Positions 25,699-35,214 of a DNA stretch of 64,000 bases are shown piece by piece. Source of the DNA: Segatella copri (GTDB lineage: Bacteria; Bacteroidota; Bacteroidia; Bacteroidales; Bacteroidaceae); the NCBI RefSeq assembly GCF_949820605.1, contig NZ_CATKVU010000006.1, forward strand, positions 2,801,001 to 2,865,000, in the 5' to 3' direction. Below the pieces are notes generated by a model. The model searched no databases, was not told the DNA's origin, and saw nothing but the letters and a program-made list of their open reading frames with translations. Position 1 is the stretch's first letter; the number at the start of each line of letters is the position of its first letter. The translations under genes and the position numbers were made by a program.

Positions 25699-27309
25699 AT
25701 GAATAAGATTATCAAACTCATCTTCGTGCTCTGCTGCTTCTGTGGCATTGCACAGGCTCAGCCTCAACGCCCTAAGCTCGTTGTAGGCATCGTTATCGAC
25801 CAGATGCGATGGGATTATCTCTATCGCTACTACGCCCGCTACGGCGAAGGCGGATTCAAGAGAATGCTCGGAGAAGGATTCAGCGTAGAAAACTGCAAGA
25901 TTCCTTACATTCCTTCGGTTACAGCCATCGGCCACTCTTCTATCTGGACCGGTTCCGTTCCTTCCATCCACGGAATTGCAGGAAATAACTTCGTGAAAGA
26001 TGGAAAGGTAGTGTATTGTACTGCCGACGATACCGTCAACCCGGTAGGTTCTGACAGCAAGGCTGGCAAGATGTCACCTCGCAATCTGTGGGTAACCACC
26101 ATCGGCGATGAACTCCGTCTGGCTACCAACAACCGCTCTAAGGTGATTGGTGTAGCCTTGAAAGACAGAGCATCCATCCTCCCTGCGGGCCATCACGCCA
26201 ATGGCGCTTTCTGGTTTGATGACAAGTCGGGCAAGTTCATCACCAGTACTTTCTATATGGATAAGTTGCCAGAGTGGGTGAACAAGTTCAACAAGCAGAA
26301 ACTCCCAAACAAGTATCTTTCCAAGAAATGGGAGACGCTCTACCCTATCGATTCCTACAAGGAGAGCACCAGCGATGACAACAACTACGAGAATGGAATT
26401 GTTGAAGGCGAAAAGGCAGTATTGCCACTCGATCTGCCTACCTTATATAAAAAGTATGGTTACAAGATTCTCCGCAACACCCCATTCGGCTGCAACCTGA
26501 CTTTCGATATTGCCAAGGCTGCCATCGAGGGTGAGAACCTGGGTAGGAACACAGATACTGACGTGCTGGCCATCAGCTGTTCAAGCACCGATTACATCGG
26601 TCATCAGGTGGGCGTGAACGCCATCGAAACAGAGGATTGCTATCTCAGATTAGATAAGGCATTGGCAGATTTCTTCGCTTATCTCGACCAGACCGTAGGC
26701 AAGGGAAATTATCTCACCTTCCTCACCGCCGACCATGGAGGTGTAAACAACGCCACCTTCCTGCAGGATCAGCGAATCCCTGCCGGCATCTGGAACAAAA
26801 AGGGATTGGTAGAAGAGCTGAATCAGATTCTGAAGGCTAAGTTCAATACCGACAAGGATCTCGTGAAAACCATCATGAACTACCAGGTGTTCTTCAACAC
26901 AGATACCATCGAGGAACTCGGTTTGGATTATACAGCCATCAAGCAGGTGGTAGTAGACAGACTGAAGAAGGACAAGGACGTGCACTATGCCTTCGACATG
27001 GAGAAGACCTCTATCGAGAGCATCCCTGAAGAGCTGAAGTTCCGCGCCATTAACGGTTATAACCGCGAGCGCAGCGGAGGTGTTCAAATTGTACTGAAAC
27101 CAGGCCACTACGATTATTACAGCAGCAAGGGAACTACCCACGGAGCATGGAATCCATACGATATCCATATTCCTTGCCTGTTTATGGGTTGGGGCATCCA
27201 GCACGGCGAGAGTGCCCAGCCTCACTATATGACAGATATAGCCGCTACCGTATGTGCGATGTTGCATATCCAAGCACCTAACGGTTGCATCGGCACACCG
27301 ATATTCTAA
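25699..27309 (+). CDS. pafA: PafA-type alkaline phosphatase
   Basis: About 536 aa with a signal peptide (MNKIIKLIFVLCCFCGIAQA). It belongs to the alkaline-phosphatase superfamily and resembles PafA, the phosphate-insensitive phosphomonoesterase. Visible are the metal ligand Asp in VIDQMRWDY, the Thr nucleophile in PSVTAIGHSS, the GNNF Asn, the K-D-R pair in VALKDRAS, DYIGHQVG with His, and TADHGG. It should release phosphate from monoesters in the periplasm. The start at 25699 is chosen because it begins the signal peptide directly; the frame extends upstream to 25669. Confidence 0.85.
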   Translation: MNKIIKLIFVLCCFCGIAQAQPQRPKLVVGIVIDQMRWDYLYRYYARYGEGGFKRMLGEGFSVENCKIPYIPSVTAIGHSSIWTGSVPSIHGIAGNNFVKDGKVVYCTADDTVNPVGSDSKAGKMSPRNLWVTTIGDELRLATNNRSKVIGVALKDRASILPAGHHANGAFWFDDKSGKFITSTFYMDKLPEWVNKFNKQKLPNKYLSKKWETLYPIDSYKESTSDDNNYENGIVEGEKAVLPLDLPTLYKKYGYKILRNTPFGCNLTFDIAKAAIEGENLGRNTDTDVLAISCSSTDYIGHQVGVNAIETEDCYLRLDKALADFFAYLDQTVGKGNYLTFLTADHGGVNNATFLQDQRIPAGIWNKKGLVEELNQILKAKFNTDKDLVKTIMNYQVFFNTDTIEELGLDYTAIKQVVVDRLKKDKDVHYAFDMEKTSIESIPEELKFRAINGYNRERSGGVQIVLKPGHYDYYSSKGTTHGAWNPYDIHIPCLFMGWGIQHGESAQPHYMTDIAATVCAMLHIQAPNGCIGTPIF

Positions 27310-27335
27310 TAAAAAGCAAAAAGCCAGATAATAAC

Positions 27336-27378
27336 AAAGGCTAGGTTCACAATTCTGGAAACCTAGCCTTTATTTTTT
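27336..27378. terminator. Bidirectional terminator between pafA and aat
   Basis: 12-bp stem AAAGGCTAGGTT / AACCTAGCCTTT with T-rich DNA after it on the plus strand and A/T-rich on the other side. It serves the two converging genes. Confidence 0.85.
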
Positions 27379-27420
27379 TATTCAAAAGAAGATGTTTTTC
27401 TATTCCGAGAAGAACATCTC

Positions 27421-28086
27421 TTATTCTTCGTTCATAATCTTCATATATTCCTCGTAAGAAATATATCTGCCACCCATCGATTTGAGATGAGGAGTCTCCA
27501 ACTGACAATCTATCATCTTGCCACCATGCTCCTGCAAGTATCTGGCAAGGAAGATGAGGGCAATCTTAGAAGCTGACGGAACCCTGGAGAACATGCTTTC
27601 CCCTATAAAAACCTTACCGATGGTGACACCATAAAGTCCACCCACCAGTTCATCTGTTTCATTATCCCATACCTCTACGCTCGCCGCAAAGCCCTGCTTA
27701 TGGAGGGCAGTAAATGCCTGGATGATGTTCTCGCCCAGCCATGCGCCATCTTCCCAATACCGTCCGTTGGTCTTACTGCATCCCCGTATCACGCCATCGA
27801 AATCTTCGTTGATTCCTACGCTGTATCGGTTCTTTCTCATCAGGGTACGCATGGAATGACTGATGTGGATTTCATCAGGGAAGATGACGAAACGCTTCAT
27901 CGGACAGAACCAGAGTATTTCAGGCTGGTCACGGAAACTATACCAGGGAAAGATGCCATTGCTATAAGCCAGCAACAGGCGGTCGATACTCAAATCGCCA
28001 CCAATCGCAAAGCATCCATCCTCATCGCCATAATGCGGATCGGGAAAGTAAATCTCGTCCGCAGTATCATCTATCTGTAATATCAT
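27421..28086 (-). CDS. aat: Leucyl/phenylalanyl-tRNA-protein transferase
   Basis: About 221 aa from ATG 28086 (MILQIDDTADEIYFPDP); an ATG at 28104 is also in frame. Aat adds Leu or Phe to proteins with N-terminal Arg or Lys, marking them for ClpS-ClpAP. Family signatures are FPDPHYGDEDGCFAIGGDLS, YSNGIFPWY, WFCPMKRFVIF, GENIIQAFTALH, GVTIGKVFIGESMFS and HLKSMGGR. It follows clpA by about 45 bases, the same pathway order as the cspD-clpS-clpA-aat region of enterobacteria. Confidence 0.95.
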   Translation of the reverse strand: MILQIDDTADEIYFPDPHYGDEDGCFAIGGDLSIDRLLLAYSNGIFPWYSFRDQPEILWFCPMKRFVIFPDEIHISHSMRTLMRKNRYSVGINEDFDGVIRGCSKTNGRYWEDGAWLGENIIQAFTALHKQGFAASVEVWDNETDELVGGLYGVTIGKVFIGESMFSRVPSASKIALIFLARYLQEHGGKMIDCQLETPHLKSMGGRYISYEEYMKIMNEE

Positions 28087-28129
28087 ACGCTTATCTTTTA
28101 TCAAGAATATTCTTGACTAGACTTTCATT

Positions 28130-30415
28130 CTAATAATTAATCACCAGTTCCTTTCCGTCAAAGTCGACATGCGCCTTGCTACCCTTCTTGAGTTTGCCGA
28201 AGAGCAGCGCCTTCATCAGGATCGGTTTCAGGCGGTTACCGATGACACGGTCCATCTCGCGGGCACCATATTCCTTGGTAAAGCCCCATTTCAGCAACTG
28301 TTCACGCGCAGCATCGGTTAACGTTACGGTAACTCCCTTTGCTGCCAGTTTCGCATCGAGTTGACGAAGTTTCTTGGCAAGAATCAGTTCTGCCATGTGC
28401 TTATCCATATCGTTGAACACCACCATGTCGGAAAGTCGGTTGATAAACTCAGGCTTGAAAGTCTTCTTCACCTGTGCCAGCATCGCTTCGCCACGACTTA
28501 CGTTTCCATTGAAACCTACGCTAGCCCGTGAAGCATATTGCGCTCCGGCATTTGAGGTCATGATGAGAATCACGTTACGGAAATCAGCCTTCTGGCCCTT
28601 GTTATCAGTCAGACGGGCATAGTCCATTACCTGGAGCAGGATGTTGTAGATATCGCTATGCGCCTTCTCTATCTCATCGAGCAGGAGTACACAGTTTGGC
28701 GTTTTGCGGATGGCATCGGTCAAAAGTCCTCCATCCTCATAACCCACGTATCCGGCTGGCGAACCGATAAGTTTTGCCACGGTATGCTTCTCGGTATATT
28801 CACTCATATCGAAGCGTACCAGTTCGATGCCGAGTTCCTTGGCCAACTGTCGTGCCACCTCGGTTTTTCCTACTCCAGTAGGTCCCACGAAGAGGAGCGA
28901 AGCCAATGGTTTGTCATCATCTGTCAATCCCGCCTTTGCCATCATCACAGCCTCAACCACCTTGTCTACAGCCTTGTCCTGACCGTAAATCTTGTCGAGT
29001 ATGCGCTGGCGGAGCGTGGCCAAAGCATCGTTATTCTCATCTTTCATCGCAGCCGCATCAATCTTGCAGACTTTAATCAGAATCTGCTGGATGATAGACT
29101 TGGTAACATAAGAGCGCTGGCGAGATTCTACCGGATGCACCTCCAGATAAGCACCCGCCTCATCCATCAGGTCGATGGCCTTGTCTGGCAGACAGCGGTT
29201 GCTGATATATTTGGCACTGGCACGGACGGCATATTCCAGGGCGTCCTTGCGATAGGTTACATTGTGGAACTTGTTGTATTTATACTGCAAGCCCTCCAAT
29301 ATCTTGATAGCCTCCTCCTCGGTAGGTTCCTTGATATCTATCTGCTGGAACCGGCGCACGATGCCCTTGCTCTGAGCCATGTAACGGTTATATTCCTCGT
29401 AGGTGGTAGAGCCGATGAAACGGATATCGCCTGCCTCCAGATATTGCTTCAGCATATTGGATGCATCAGGTCCGCCATCTGAGCCACGACCGGCACCTAT
29501 CATATTATGAATCTCATCGATGTAGATAATGGTATTGCCTTCCTTCACGGCTCCCTCCATCACCATCTTGATGCGTTTCTCGAAGTCGCCGCGATATTGG
29601 GCACCGGCAAGCATCTGTCCCATATCCATGCCGTAGATGCGAGCCCCCTTGAGGCGTTCAGGAACCAGGTTTTCGTTGATGAGTTTGGCGAGACCATAGA
29701 CCAGAGCTGTCTTGCCGACTCCAGCTTCTCCGATGTGGAGCGGATTGTTCTTCTCGGCACGGCAGAGCACCTGGATGGTTCTGTCCAGTTCCTGTTCTCT
29801 TCCGATGAGCGGATTGTGCTCTTCTACCTTGTCAGAAATACAGGTAACCAGCTGATGCCAATCCTGTACAACCTGTCTTCTGCCTTCTTCCTCGTCGTCG
29901 TCATACTCGTTGACATAATCGTCATCATCAAAGTCTGCTCCCATGCCCATGCCAGCCTCTCCAGTATCTTCTCCAATAGGATAATAACTGTCAACGCTCG
30001 CCAGGAACTCGCCCTGCCGGTCGCCCACATTCTTGCACAGCAGGAAGGCGGCTTCTGAATTCTGCAAGCCAAACATCGCCTGCACAAAATGGGGTACATT
30101 CACCAGCTGTCTGTCGGCAGCAGCAGCCAGGGCGCACGCCGTTCCAAACATGTTTTTGAAGAGCGATGACGGCTCTGGCAGATACTTGATGGTTTCAGGC
30201 ACACGCTCCTGCTTGGCGAGCCATCCCACCAAGTCTTCGTGCATCTTGAGGCTGTCTACGCCTTCTTCCTGCAGCGCCTGACAGAATGCATACTGCCTGA
30301 GCAACGCCAGCAGCATGTGCTCGGGCATCACGAACTCGTGGTCGAAGAACCGGGCTTGCTTCATGGCATCGTCCATCAGAACACTCATATATCGGGTCAA
30401 TCCCATACTGTCCAT
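28130..30415 (-). CDS. clpA: ClpA, ATP-dependent Clp protease ATPase subunit
   Basis: A 761-aa AAA+ unfoldase with an N-domain (residues 1-140), an acidic linker (about 155-178), Walker A1 GEAGVGKTA (about 229-237) and Walker A2 GPTGVGKTE in D2. The ClpP-contact loop, IGL in E. coli, reads VGF here (ASRASVGFNGN). It unfolds substrates for ClpP and receives N-degron proteins from ClpS. It is co-directional with clpS (about 60 bases upstream) and aat. The first ATG gives the standard N-domain. Confidence 0.95.
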   Translation of the reverse strand: MDSMGLTRYMSVLMDDAMKQARFFDHEFVMPEHMLLALLRQYAFCQALQEEGVDSLKMHEDLVGWLAKQERVPETIKYLPEPSSLFKNMFGTACALAAAADRQLVNVPHFVQAMFGLQNSEAAFLLCKNVGDRQGEFLASVDSYYPIGEDTGEAGMGMGADFDDDDYVNEYDDDEEEGRRQVVQDWHQLVTCISDKVEEHNPLIGREQELDRTIQVLCRAEKNNPLHIGEAGVGKTALVYGLAKLINENLVPERLKGARIYGMDMGQMLAGAQYRGDFEKRIKMVMEGAVKEGNTIIYIDEIHNMIGAGRGSDGGPDASNMLKQYLEAGDIRFIGSTTYEEYNRYMAQSKGIVRRFQQIDIKEPTEEEAIKILEGLQYKYNKFHNVTYRKDALEYAVRASAKYISNRCLPDKAIDLMDEAGAYLEVHPVESRQRSYVTKSIIQQILIKVCKIDAAAMKDENNDALATLRQRILDKIYGQDKAVDKVVEAVMMAKAGLTDDDKPLASLLFVGPTGVGKTEVARQLAKELGIELVRFDMSEYTEKHTVAKLIGSPAGYVGYEDGGLLTDAIRKTPNCVLLLDEIEKAHSDIYNILLQVMDYARLTDNKGQKADFRNVILIMTSNAGAQYASRASVGFNGNVSRGEAMLAQVKKTFKPEFINRLSDMVVFNDMDKHMAELILAKKLRQLDAKLAAKGVTVTLTDAAREQLLKWGFTKEYGAREMDRVIGNRLKPILMKALLFGKLKKGSKAHVDFDGKELVINY

Positions 30416-30474
30416 TCTATTTTTTCCTTTCTTTTCCTTAGCATATATTGGGGATATTTCCCCGAAATCAACGC

Positions 30475-30777
30475 CTATTCCGGCATATAAGTGAGTTTAA
30501 GCGGAAACTTCTGCGTACGGGCTTTCTCCATCGCTTTCTCCACTTTACTCTTGGCGATGTCATAGCTGTAGGTGCCCACCACGGCTTTCTCTTCGTGATG
30601 AACCTTGAGCATGATTGCTTCAGCCTCAGCCTGCGACTTGAAGAAGATGGATTCGAGGATTTCTACCACGAAGTCCATCGGTGTGAAGTCGTCGTTGAAC
30701 ATCATTACCACGTAACGCCCCGGCTCCTTGAGCCTGGTTTTCTGGCGTTCACGAATTGCTGTTTGTTCTTGAGCCAT
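30475..30777 (-). CDS. clpS: ClpS adaptor of N-degron pathway
   Basis: A 100-aa ClpS. YVVMMFNDDFTPMDFVVEIL contains the Asp-rich substrate pocket (FNDDFTPM), and VHHEEKAVVGTYSYDIA is the ClpA-contact and second pocket region. It recognises N-terminal Leu, Phe, Trp and Tyr and delivers substrates to ClpA. It sits 10 bases after the flavin reductase gene, so the four genes probably share a transcript. Confidence 0.95.
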   Translation of the reverse strand: MAQEQTAIRERQKTRLKEPGRYVVMMFNDDFTPMDFVVEILESIFFKSQAEAEAIMLKVHHEEKAVVGTYSYDIAKSKVEKAMEKARTQKFPLKLTYMPE

Positions 30778-30787
30778 ATTTTAATTC

Positions 30788-31294
30788 TTACTTTTTATAA
30801 GCATTGGTAATCTCCACAACATAAACATCGTGGAATCCACCCTTGGCACCATACCACTGGAGCAGGTCCTTGTCGAGGAACTTCTCGGCGGTCATACTGT
30901 CCTTATAAAGTTTGCGGCATTCCAGGGTGAGTCGTGACTGCTCGAAGGCGATGCTACCGTTATCTGTTTCTACAGGAATCAGTCCTGTTTCCTTCGCCTT
31001 ATCCAAATCGCGTCCGCTCTTAGAGCCGCAGAAGTTATAAATCTTCCGAGCCTCCTCGCTGTTGCCGAGGAAAGAGAGAGTCATGAATTCATTCTCCTCG
31101 ATGATGCCGTGGGTGAAACGCTCCGGACGGATAAAGACCACAGCCACCGGCTTGTTCCAAAGCCATCCCAAACAGCCCCAAGAGGCGGTCATCATATTGA
31201 AATGTTCCTTGTTGCCGGCACATACCAGCATCCACTCCTTACCAATAGTCTCGAAGACGTTGTCATTCAGTTCTTTTACGTTGATCTTTTCCAT
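30788..31294 (-). CDS. Flavin reductase family protein
   Basis: A 168-aa protein of the flavin reductase-like (FMN-binding split barrel) family. MNxMxxSWG-type motif (FNMMTASWGCLGWLWNKPV), FIRPERFTHGIIEENEFMTLSF and the later FLDKDLLQWYGAKGGFHDVYVVEI are typical of flavoredoxin-like proteins in Bacteroidota. It probably binds FMN and passes electrons to an unknown partner. First gene of the clpS-clpA-aat set; promoter -7 box on the minus strand at 31382-31389. Confidence 0.85.
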   Translation of the reverse strand: MEKINVKELNDNVFETIGKEWMLVCAGNKEHFNMMTASWGCLGWLWNKPVAVVFIRPERFTHGIIEENEFMTLSFLGNSEEARKIYNFCGSKSGRDLDKAKETGLIPVETDNGSIAFEQSRLTLECRKLYKDSMTAEKFLDKDLLQWYGAKGGFHDVYVVEITNAYKK

Positions 31295-31675
31295 CTTATC
31301 TGTTCCTTTCTTTTTAATTTCTAATTACCATAAAATTGCAACAGCAGTATTCTGATTGCTGAATGCTGCCCATATCAACTGCAAAGATACAAGAATAATC
31401 TGAAAAAGCGAATGTTTCTTTAAGAAAATCGCATCACTCTATTGAGGATTATGCCTAATTAATACTTTTTTATGCCACAAGAAGGCTGAATTGAATACGA
31501 TTTGTGAGGTAGGAAACCGACCTTGATTTACATTAACTTTGCATCAGCAGTTGAAAAAATAATTCACATTTTATTTTGTCAGTTGCCCAAAAGTCAGTAC
31601 CTTTGCACCCCGAATGCCGAAAGCCGGGAAGGCGGAAGGCTTCGATTTATTATTCATTTATAAACATTTAATTTA
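31295..31675. other. Divergent promoter region: flavin reductase and TonB-dependent receptor
   Basis: On the minus strand TATCTTTG (31382-31389) serves the flavin reductase operon. On the plus strand TACCTTTG (31598-31605), with TTTTG 19 bases upstream, serves the receptor. A short GCCG-rich hairpin (about 31613-31645) lies in the receptor 5' UTR. I see no B12-box or other known riboswitch. Confidence 0.6.
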
Positions 31676-33733
31676 ATGTACAAAACAATTTTCAACAAGC
31701 GCAACAGCCTGAAGTTCAACCGATTCTCTAACAAGAACTACTCACTCTTCGCAGTTTTGGGAAGAGAGGTACTTGTTGGTGCACTCAGCGTTGCTACCCT
31801 GAGCCATGCTAAAGCAGCAGGCGTAAGCACAGAGGGAGCCAAGGTTGATTCTACCCTCTACAAGGGCGGAAAGGCTTACGAGTTGGATGCGGTGAGCGTT
31901 ACCGGATCTCGTGCGCCGATGACTGTAGAGCAGTCACCTAAGATTGTGTCTGTCATTACCCGCGACGATATTCATCGTGCGGCTGCGCAGACTATCAACG
32001 ATGTATTGAAATTAGCTACCGGCGTGGATGTCCGTCAGCGTGGTGGCTTTGGTGTTCAGACGGATATCTCCATCAATGGTGGAACCTTCGACCAGATTAC
32101 CATTCTCTTGAATGGCGTCAACATTTCCAATCCTCAGACTGGTCACAATGCTTCTGATTTTCCTGTAGCTCTTGCTGACATCGACCACATCGAAGTGCTC
32201 GAGGGGGCAGCATCGCGCTTATTCGGAACTTCAGCCTTCAATGGTGCCATCAACATCGTAACCAAGAAAGCTAAGAGTGAGGGGGTATCTGCAAGTGTAG
32301 AAGGCGGAAGCTTTGGAAGCTTCGGAGCACAGGGACGTGTGCAGACGGCTTTTGAGACAGGCAAGTGGACTCATGCTTATTCTGTAAGCGGAGGCTACAA
32401 GCGCTCGGATGGCGGAACAGACAACAGCGACTTCGAGAAAGGACAGGGCTACGGCAATCTCTCTTTCTCTTACGACCAGCGTTTCGACATCAACGCCCAG
32501 TTGGGTATTGCTAGCCAGAGCTATGGTGCCAATACTTTCTACAGCGCCAAATACAACAACCAATATGAGAAGACAGACCACGGTCTGGCTTCGCTCAATC
32601 TGAGTCTGCACAACCAGGAGAAGACCTGGGAGATTGCGCCTCAATTCTATTATAACAAATTCAAGGATCACTATCAGCTGATTCGTGGAAAGGCTGGAGC
32701 AGCAGCAGGCGAAAACTATCACGACCTCGATGTTTATGGTGGTGGACTGAATGCCAACGTGGCTTGGGCTTTGGGTAAGACTGCTGTAGGTTTCGACCTC
32801 AGCAAGGAGCGCATCTACTCTACTGCATTGGGCGAGGAACTCGCAGAGAAAGACTATAAGAACATCTCGGGTTCTGACCGTCAATATACCCGAAAGGGTG
32901 AGCGCACCAACACCAACATCATGTTGGAGCACAACTTCATCTTCGGCGGCTTCACCTTGTCGGCAGGTGTCTTGGCTAACAAGAATACAGGTTTGGACAA
33001 CGACTTCCGCTTCTATCCTGGTGTGGATATGAGTTATCGTCCTAACGACAACTGGAAGTTCTACGCTTCCTGGAACAAGGCATTGAGAATGCCTACCTAC
33101 ACCGACTTATACATTAGTAATGCGGTGCAACAGGGCGACCTCACCCTGAACCCGGAGAAGAACTCAACCTTCAAGGTGGGAACTCAATATCGCCAGACTG
33201 GTTTTGCAGCAACCGTTAGCGGATTCTACGCACACGGCACCAACATGATTGACTGGGTTCAGACATCCGTGACCGAGCAGAATGACAGCAAGTACCACGT
33301 GATGAACATCGGAAAGCTCAACAACATGGGCTACAACGTAGATGCTACTATCTACATGAGAGAGTTGGTACCAAACAGTTTCATTACTCGCATCAAGTTG
33401 GGTTATGCTTACATCTATCAGGATCATAAGACCGAGACCAACATCCTGAAATCACTCTATGCATTGGAGTATCTGAAGCACAAGGCTGTGTTCGGACTGG
33501 ATCATCAGATCTGGAGCAAGCTTTCAGCTTCCTGGAGCGTAAGATGGCAGCAGAGAATGAATGGCTATCATCCATACACCAAGGTAGATTGCAAACTGAT
33601 GTGGGACGAGAAGAAATACAATATCTTCGTGAAGGCCGACAATATCACTTGCCACCGCTACTACGACCTCACAGCTGTTAAGCAGCCAGGTTTGTGGATT
33701 ATGGCAGGAGCCAGCGTAAATCTCGGCCGATAA
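31676..33733 (+). CDS. TonB-dependent outer-membrane receptor
   Basis: A 685-aa receptor with an extended N-terminus (signal sequence around residues 24-48, ending SHAKAAG), a TonB box-like ELDAVSVTGSRAP, a plug domain (SVITRDDIHRAAAQTINDVL, GGFGVQTDISINGG, IEVLEGAASRLFGTSAFNGAINIVTK) and a beta-barrel ending in a terminal aromatic/basic strand (GASVNLGR). It resembles BtuB/siderophore-type receptors, not SusC, and no SusD gene follows. Substrate unknown. The neighbours are not vitamin or iron genes. Confidence 0.88.
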   Translation: MYKTIFNKRNSLKFNRFSNKNYSLFAVLGREVLVGALSVATLSHAKAAGVSTEGAKVDSTLYKGGKAYELDAVSVTGSRAPMTVEQSPKIVSVITRDDIHRAAAQTINDVLKLATGVDVRQRGGFGVQTDISINGGTFDQITILLNGVNISNPQTGHNASDFPVALADIDHIEVLEGAASRLFGTSAFNGAINIVTKKAKSEGVSASVEGGSFGSFGAQGRVQTAFETGKWTHAYSVSGGYKRSDGGTDNSDFEKGQGYGNLSFSYDQRFDINAQLGIASQSYGANTFYSAKYNNQYEKTDHGLASLNLSLHNQEKTWEIAPQFYYNKFKDHYQLIRGKAGAAAGENYHDLDVYGGGLNANVAWALGKTAVGFDLSKERIYSTALGEELAEKDYKNISGSDRQYTRKGERTNTNIMLEHNFIFGGFTLSAGVLANKNTGLDNDFRFYPGVDMSYRPNDNWKFYASWNKALRMPTYTDLYISNAVQQGDLTLNPEKNSTFKVGTQYRQTGFAATVSGFYAHGTNMIDWVQTSVTEQNDSKYHVMNIGKLNNMGYNVDATIYMRELVPNSFITRIKLGYAYIYQDHKTETNILKSLYALEYLKHKAVFGLDHQIWSKLSASWSVRWQQRMNGYHPYTKVDCKLMWDEKKYNIFVKADNITCHRYYDLTAVKQPGLWIMAGASVNLGR

Positions 33734-33799
33734 TATAATCAGATAATAATCATCCCAAAAGATGATAAATATCCGAAACACGATTCGGATATCAAATAA

Positions 33800-33848
33800 A
33801 AAACGAGCCTTGATGGAGGTTTCTTCCTTCCGTCAAGGCTCGTTTCCT
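33800..33848. terminator. Bidirectional terminator
   Basis: Stem ACGAGCCTTGA / TCAAGGCTCGT with inner GGAGG / CCTTC, flanked by A-rich and T-rich runs. It lies between the converging receptor and CDF genes. Confidence 0.85.
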
Positions 33849-33877
33849 TTTATTCCGGCTATTTCCTTTTATTTCAG

Positions 33878-34861
33878 TTATTCCGGTTTCTGATATTTTC
33901 CGTTCACTTTTATCGGTTCGAGATGGATTCCCACATGGGTATCTGCACCGAAGTGCTGCTTCAGTTTTGTTTCTATATGAGTAGCATGCTCATGCGCCTC
34001 ATAAAGCGAAAGAGAACCCGGAAGGCGAACGTGCATTTCTATCGCAATCTTGTTTCCGATGCGACGGGTACGCAGGTTATGAATCTCTCCTACTCCCTGC
34101 TCTTCGTTCGCAATCTTCAGAATTTCATCTTCCTCCATTTCCGGAAGACTGGCATCCGTCAGTTCTTTCACAGACTGCATCACCAGTCCCCAGGCAGCCT
34201 TGATGATGAAGGCACTCACGATGATGGCAGCCAGCGGATCGAGCACCGCCCACTTTTCTCCCAGGATGATGGCCCCACCAATACCGAACATCGTTCCGAT
34301 ACTTGATAAAGCATCGCTGCGATGATGCCAGGCATTCGCCACTACAGCCTCAGAATGATATTTCTTTCCGGCTTTAACCGTAAACTGATAAGCCCATTCC
34401 TTCATCACGATACTTATGATGGCAGCAATCAAGGCTACAACGCCCGGCTGCTGGAGTGTCTCGCCGCAGATGGCACGATAAATTTTGGTTACGCCAGAAT
34501 AACAGATCATCACACCCACCACGAAGAGCGAAATGCCGATGATGGCTGTGGCAAGCGTCTCGTATTTGCCATGACCATAATCATGGTCCTTATCTATCGG
34601 CTTATTGCCCAGTTTTACGAATACCAGTACCACCACATCGGTAGCGAAATCGGTAAGCGAGTGGATGGCATCCGCTATCATGGCTGCCGAATGTCCGAGA
34701 ATACCTGCAGCAAACTTCAGCACGAGCAGCACCACATTGATGATGCTTCCCGCTATCGTCACCTTATATACTTCCTTTACTCTATCCGCATCAGCGGAAT
34801 GATTCTTTTTCGTTTCTGCGGGCATCTCTTGCTCGTTATTTATTCTCTCATTCTTGTCCAT
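33878..34861 (-). CDS. Cation diffusion facilitator (Zn-type)
   Basis: About 327 aa from ATG 34861 (MDKNERINNEQEM). Six membrane helices are expected. The transport site shows HxxxD in both halves (IHSLTD and HHRSD), as in zinc-type CDF proteins, and a HDYGHGKYE segment between. The C-terminal cytoplasmic domain is VHxHxxxx-like (IAIEMHVRLPG, DTHVGIHLEP). It exports Zn2+ or similar ions by proton exchange. The longer reading from 34954 is not supported. Confidence 0.88.
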   Translation of the reverse strand: MDKNERINNEQEMPAETKKNHSADADRVKEVYKVTIAGSIINVVLLVLKFAAGILGHSAAMIADAIHSLTDFATDVVVLVFVKLGNKPIDKDHDYGHGKYETLATAIIGISLFVVGVMICYSGVTKIYRAICGETLQQPGVVALIAAIISIVMKEWAYQFTVKAGKKYHSEAVVANAWHHRSDALSSIGTMFGIGGAIILGEKWAVLDPLAAIIVSAFIIKAAWGLVMQSVKELTDASLPEMEEDEILKIANEEQGVGEIHNLRTRRIGNKIAIEMHVRLPGSLSLYEAHEHATHIETKLKQHFGADTHVGIHLEPIKVNGKYQKPE

Positions 34862-35214
34862 ACTATAAAATATAACAGAAGTCCTTTGCTTCCTTAATAA
34901 TGTTTTTGTATAACCAAATTCCTGTCTTTCATGAATTGAGCGGCAAAAGTACATCTTTTTTCTGAAATCGGATAAAAAGAGAGATTAAAAAAGTATAACG
35001 AATGAGGAATAATGTGATAGCGAAGAGAGAAAAGCATGGAATTTTGTGATAAAACGCCTTAAAACAATAGGAATTTTGTGATTTTCAGTCCGAATTCCTT
35101 TGGAATTTTGTGATAAAGTTGTACTTTTGCACCCGATATCAGGTATTATATTATTCTGTGACAAGAACATTATCACAATAAAAGCGGTTGAAAAAACCGC
35201 AAGATGAAACAATT
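34862..35214. other. Divergent intergenic region with operator-like repeats
   Basis: It contains four GGAATTTTGTGAT-type repeats (35006-35114), a plus-strand -7 box (35122-35129) and an inverted half-site pair TGTGA / TCACA (35157-35177). See the separate repeat entry. Confidence 0.7.
35006..35114 (+). promoter_or_regulatory. Four direct repeats at exact 32-bp spacing upstream of SpmAB-like gene
   Basis: GGAATAATGTGAT at 35006 and GGAATTTTGTGAT at 35038, 35070 and 35102, each step exactly 32 bases (three helical turns). The last copy ends 7 bases before the -7 box TACTTTTG (35122-35129). An inverted partner, ATTATCACAAT, lies at about 35169. This fits cooperative binding of a regulator upstream of the promoter; half-sites look like TGTGA. 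Confidence 0.7.

Noticed and set aside
24616..25971. 451-aa antisense ORF across the P-type ATPase and pafA start
   Set aside because: Overlaps two strong genes and their promoter; no recognisable domain.
31606..31675. Cobalamin riboswitch ahead of the BtuB-like receptor
   Set aside because: The 5' UTR is only about 65 nt and shows no B12 box or conserved core; just one short GC-rich hairpin.
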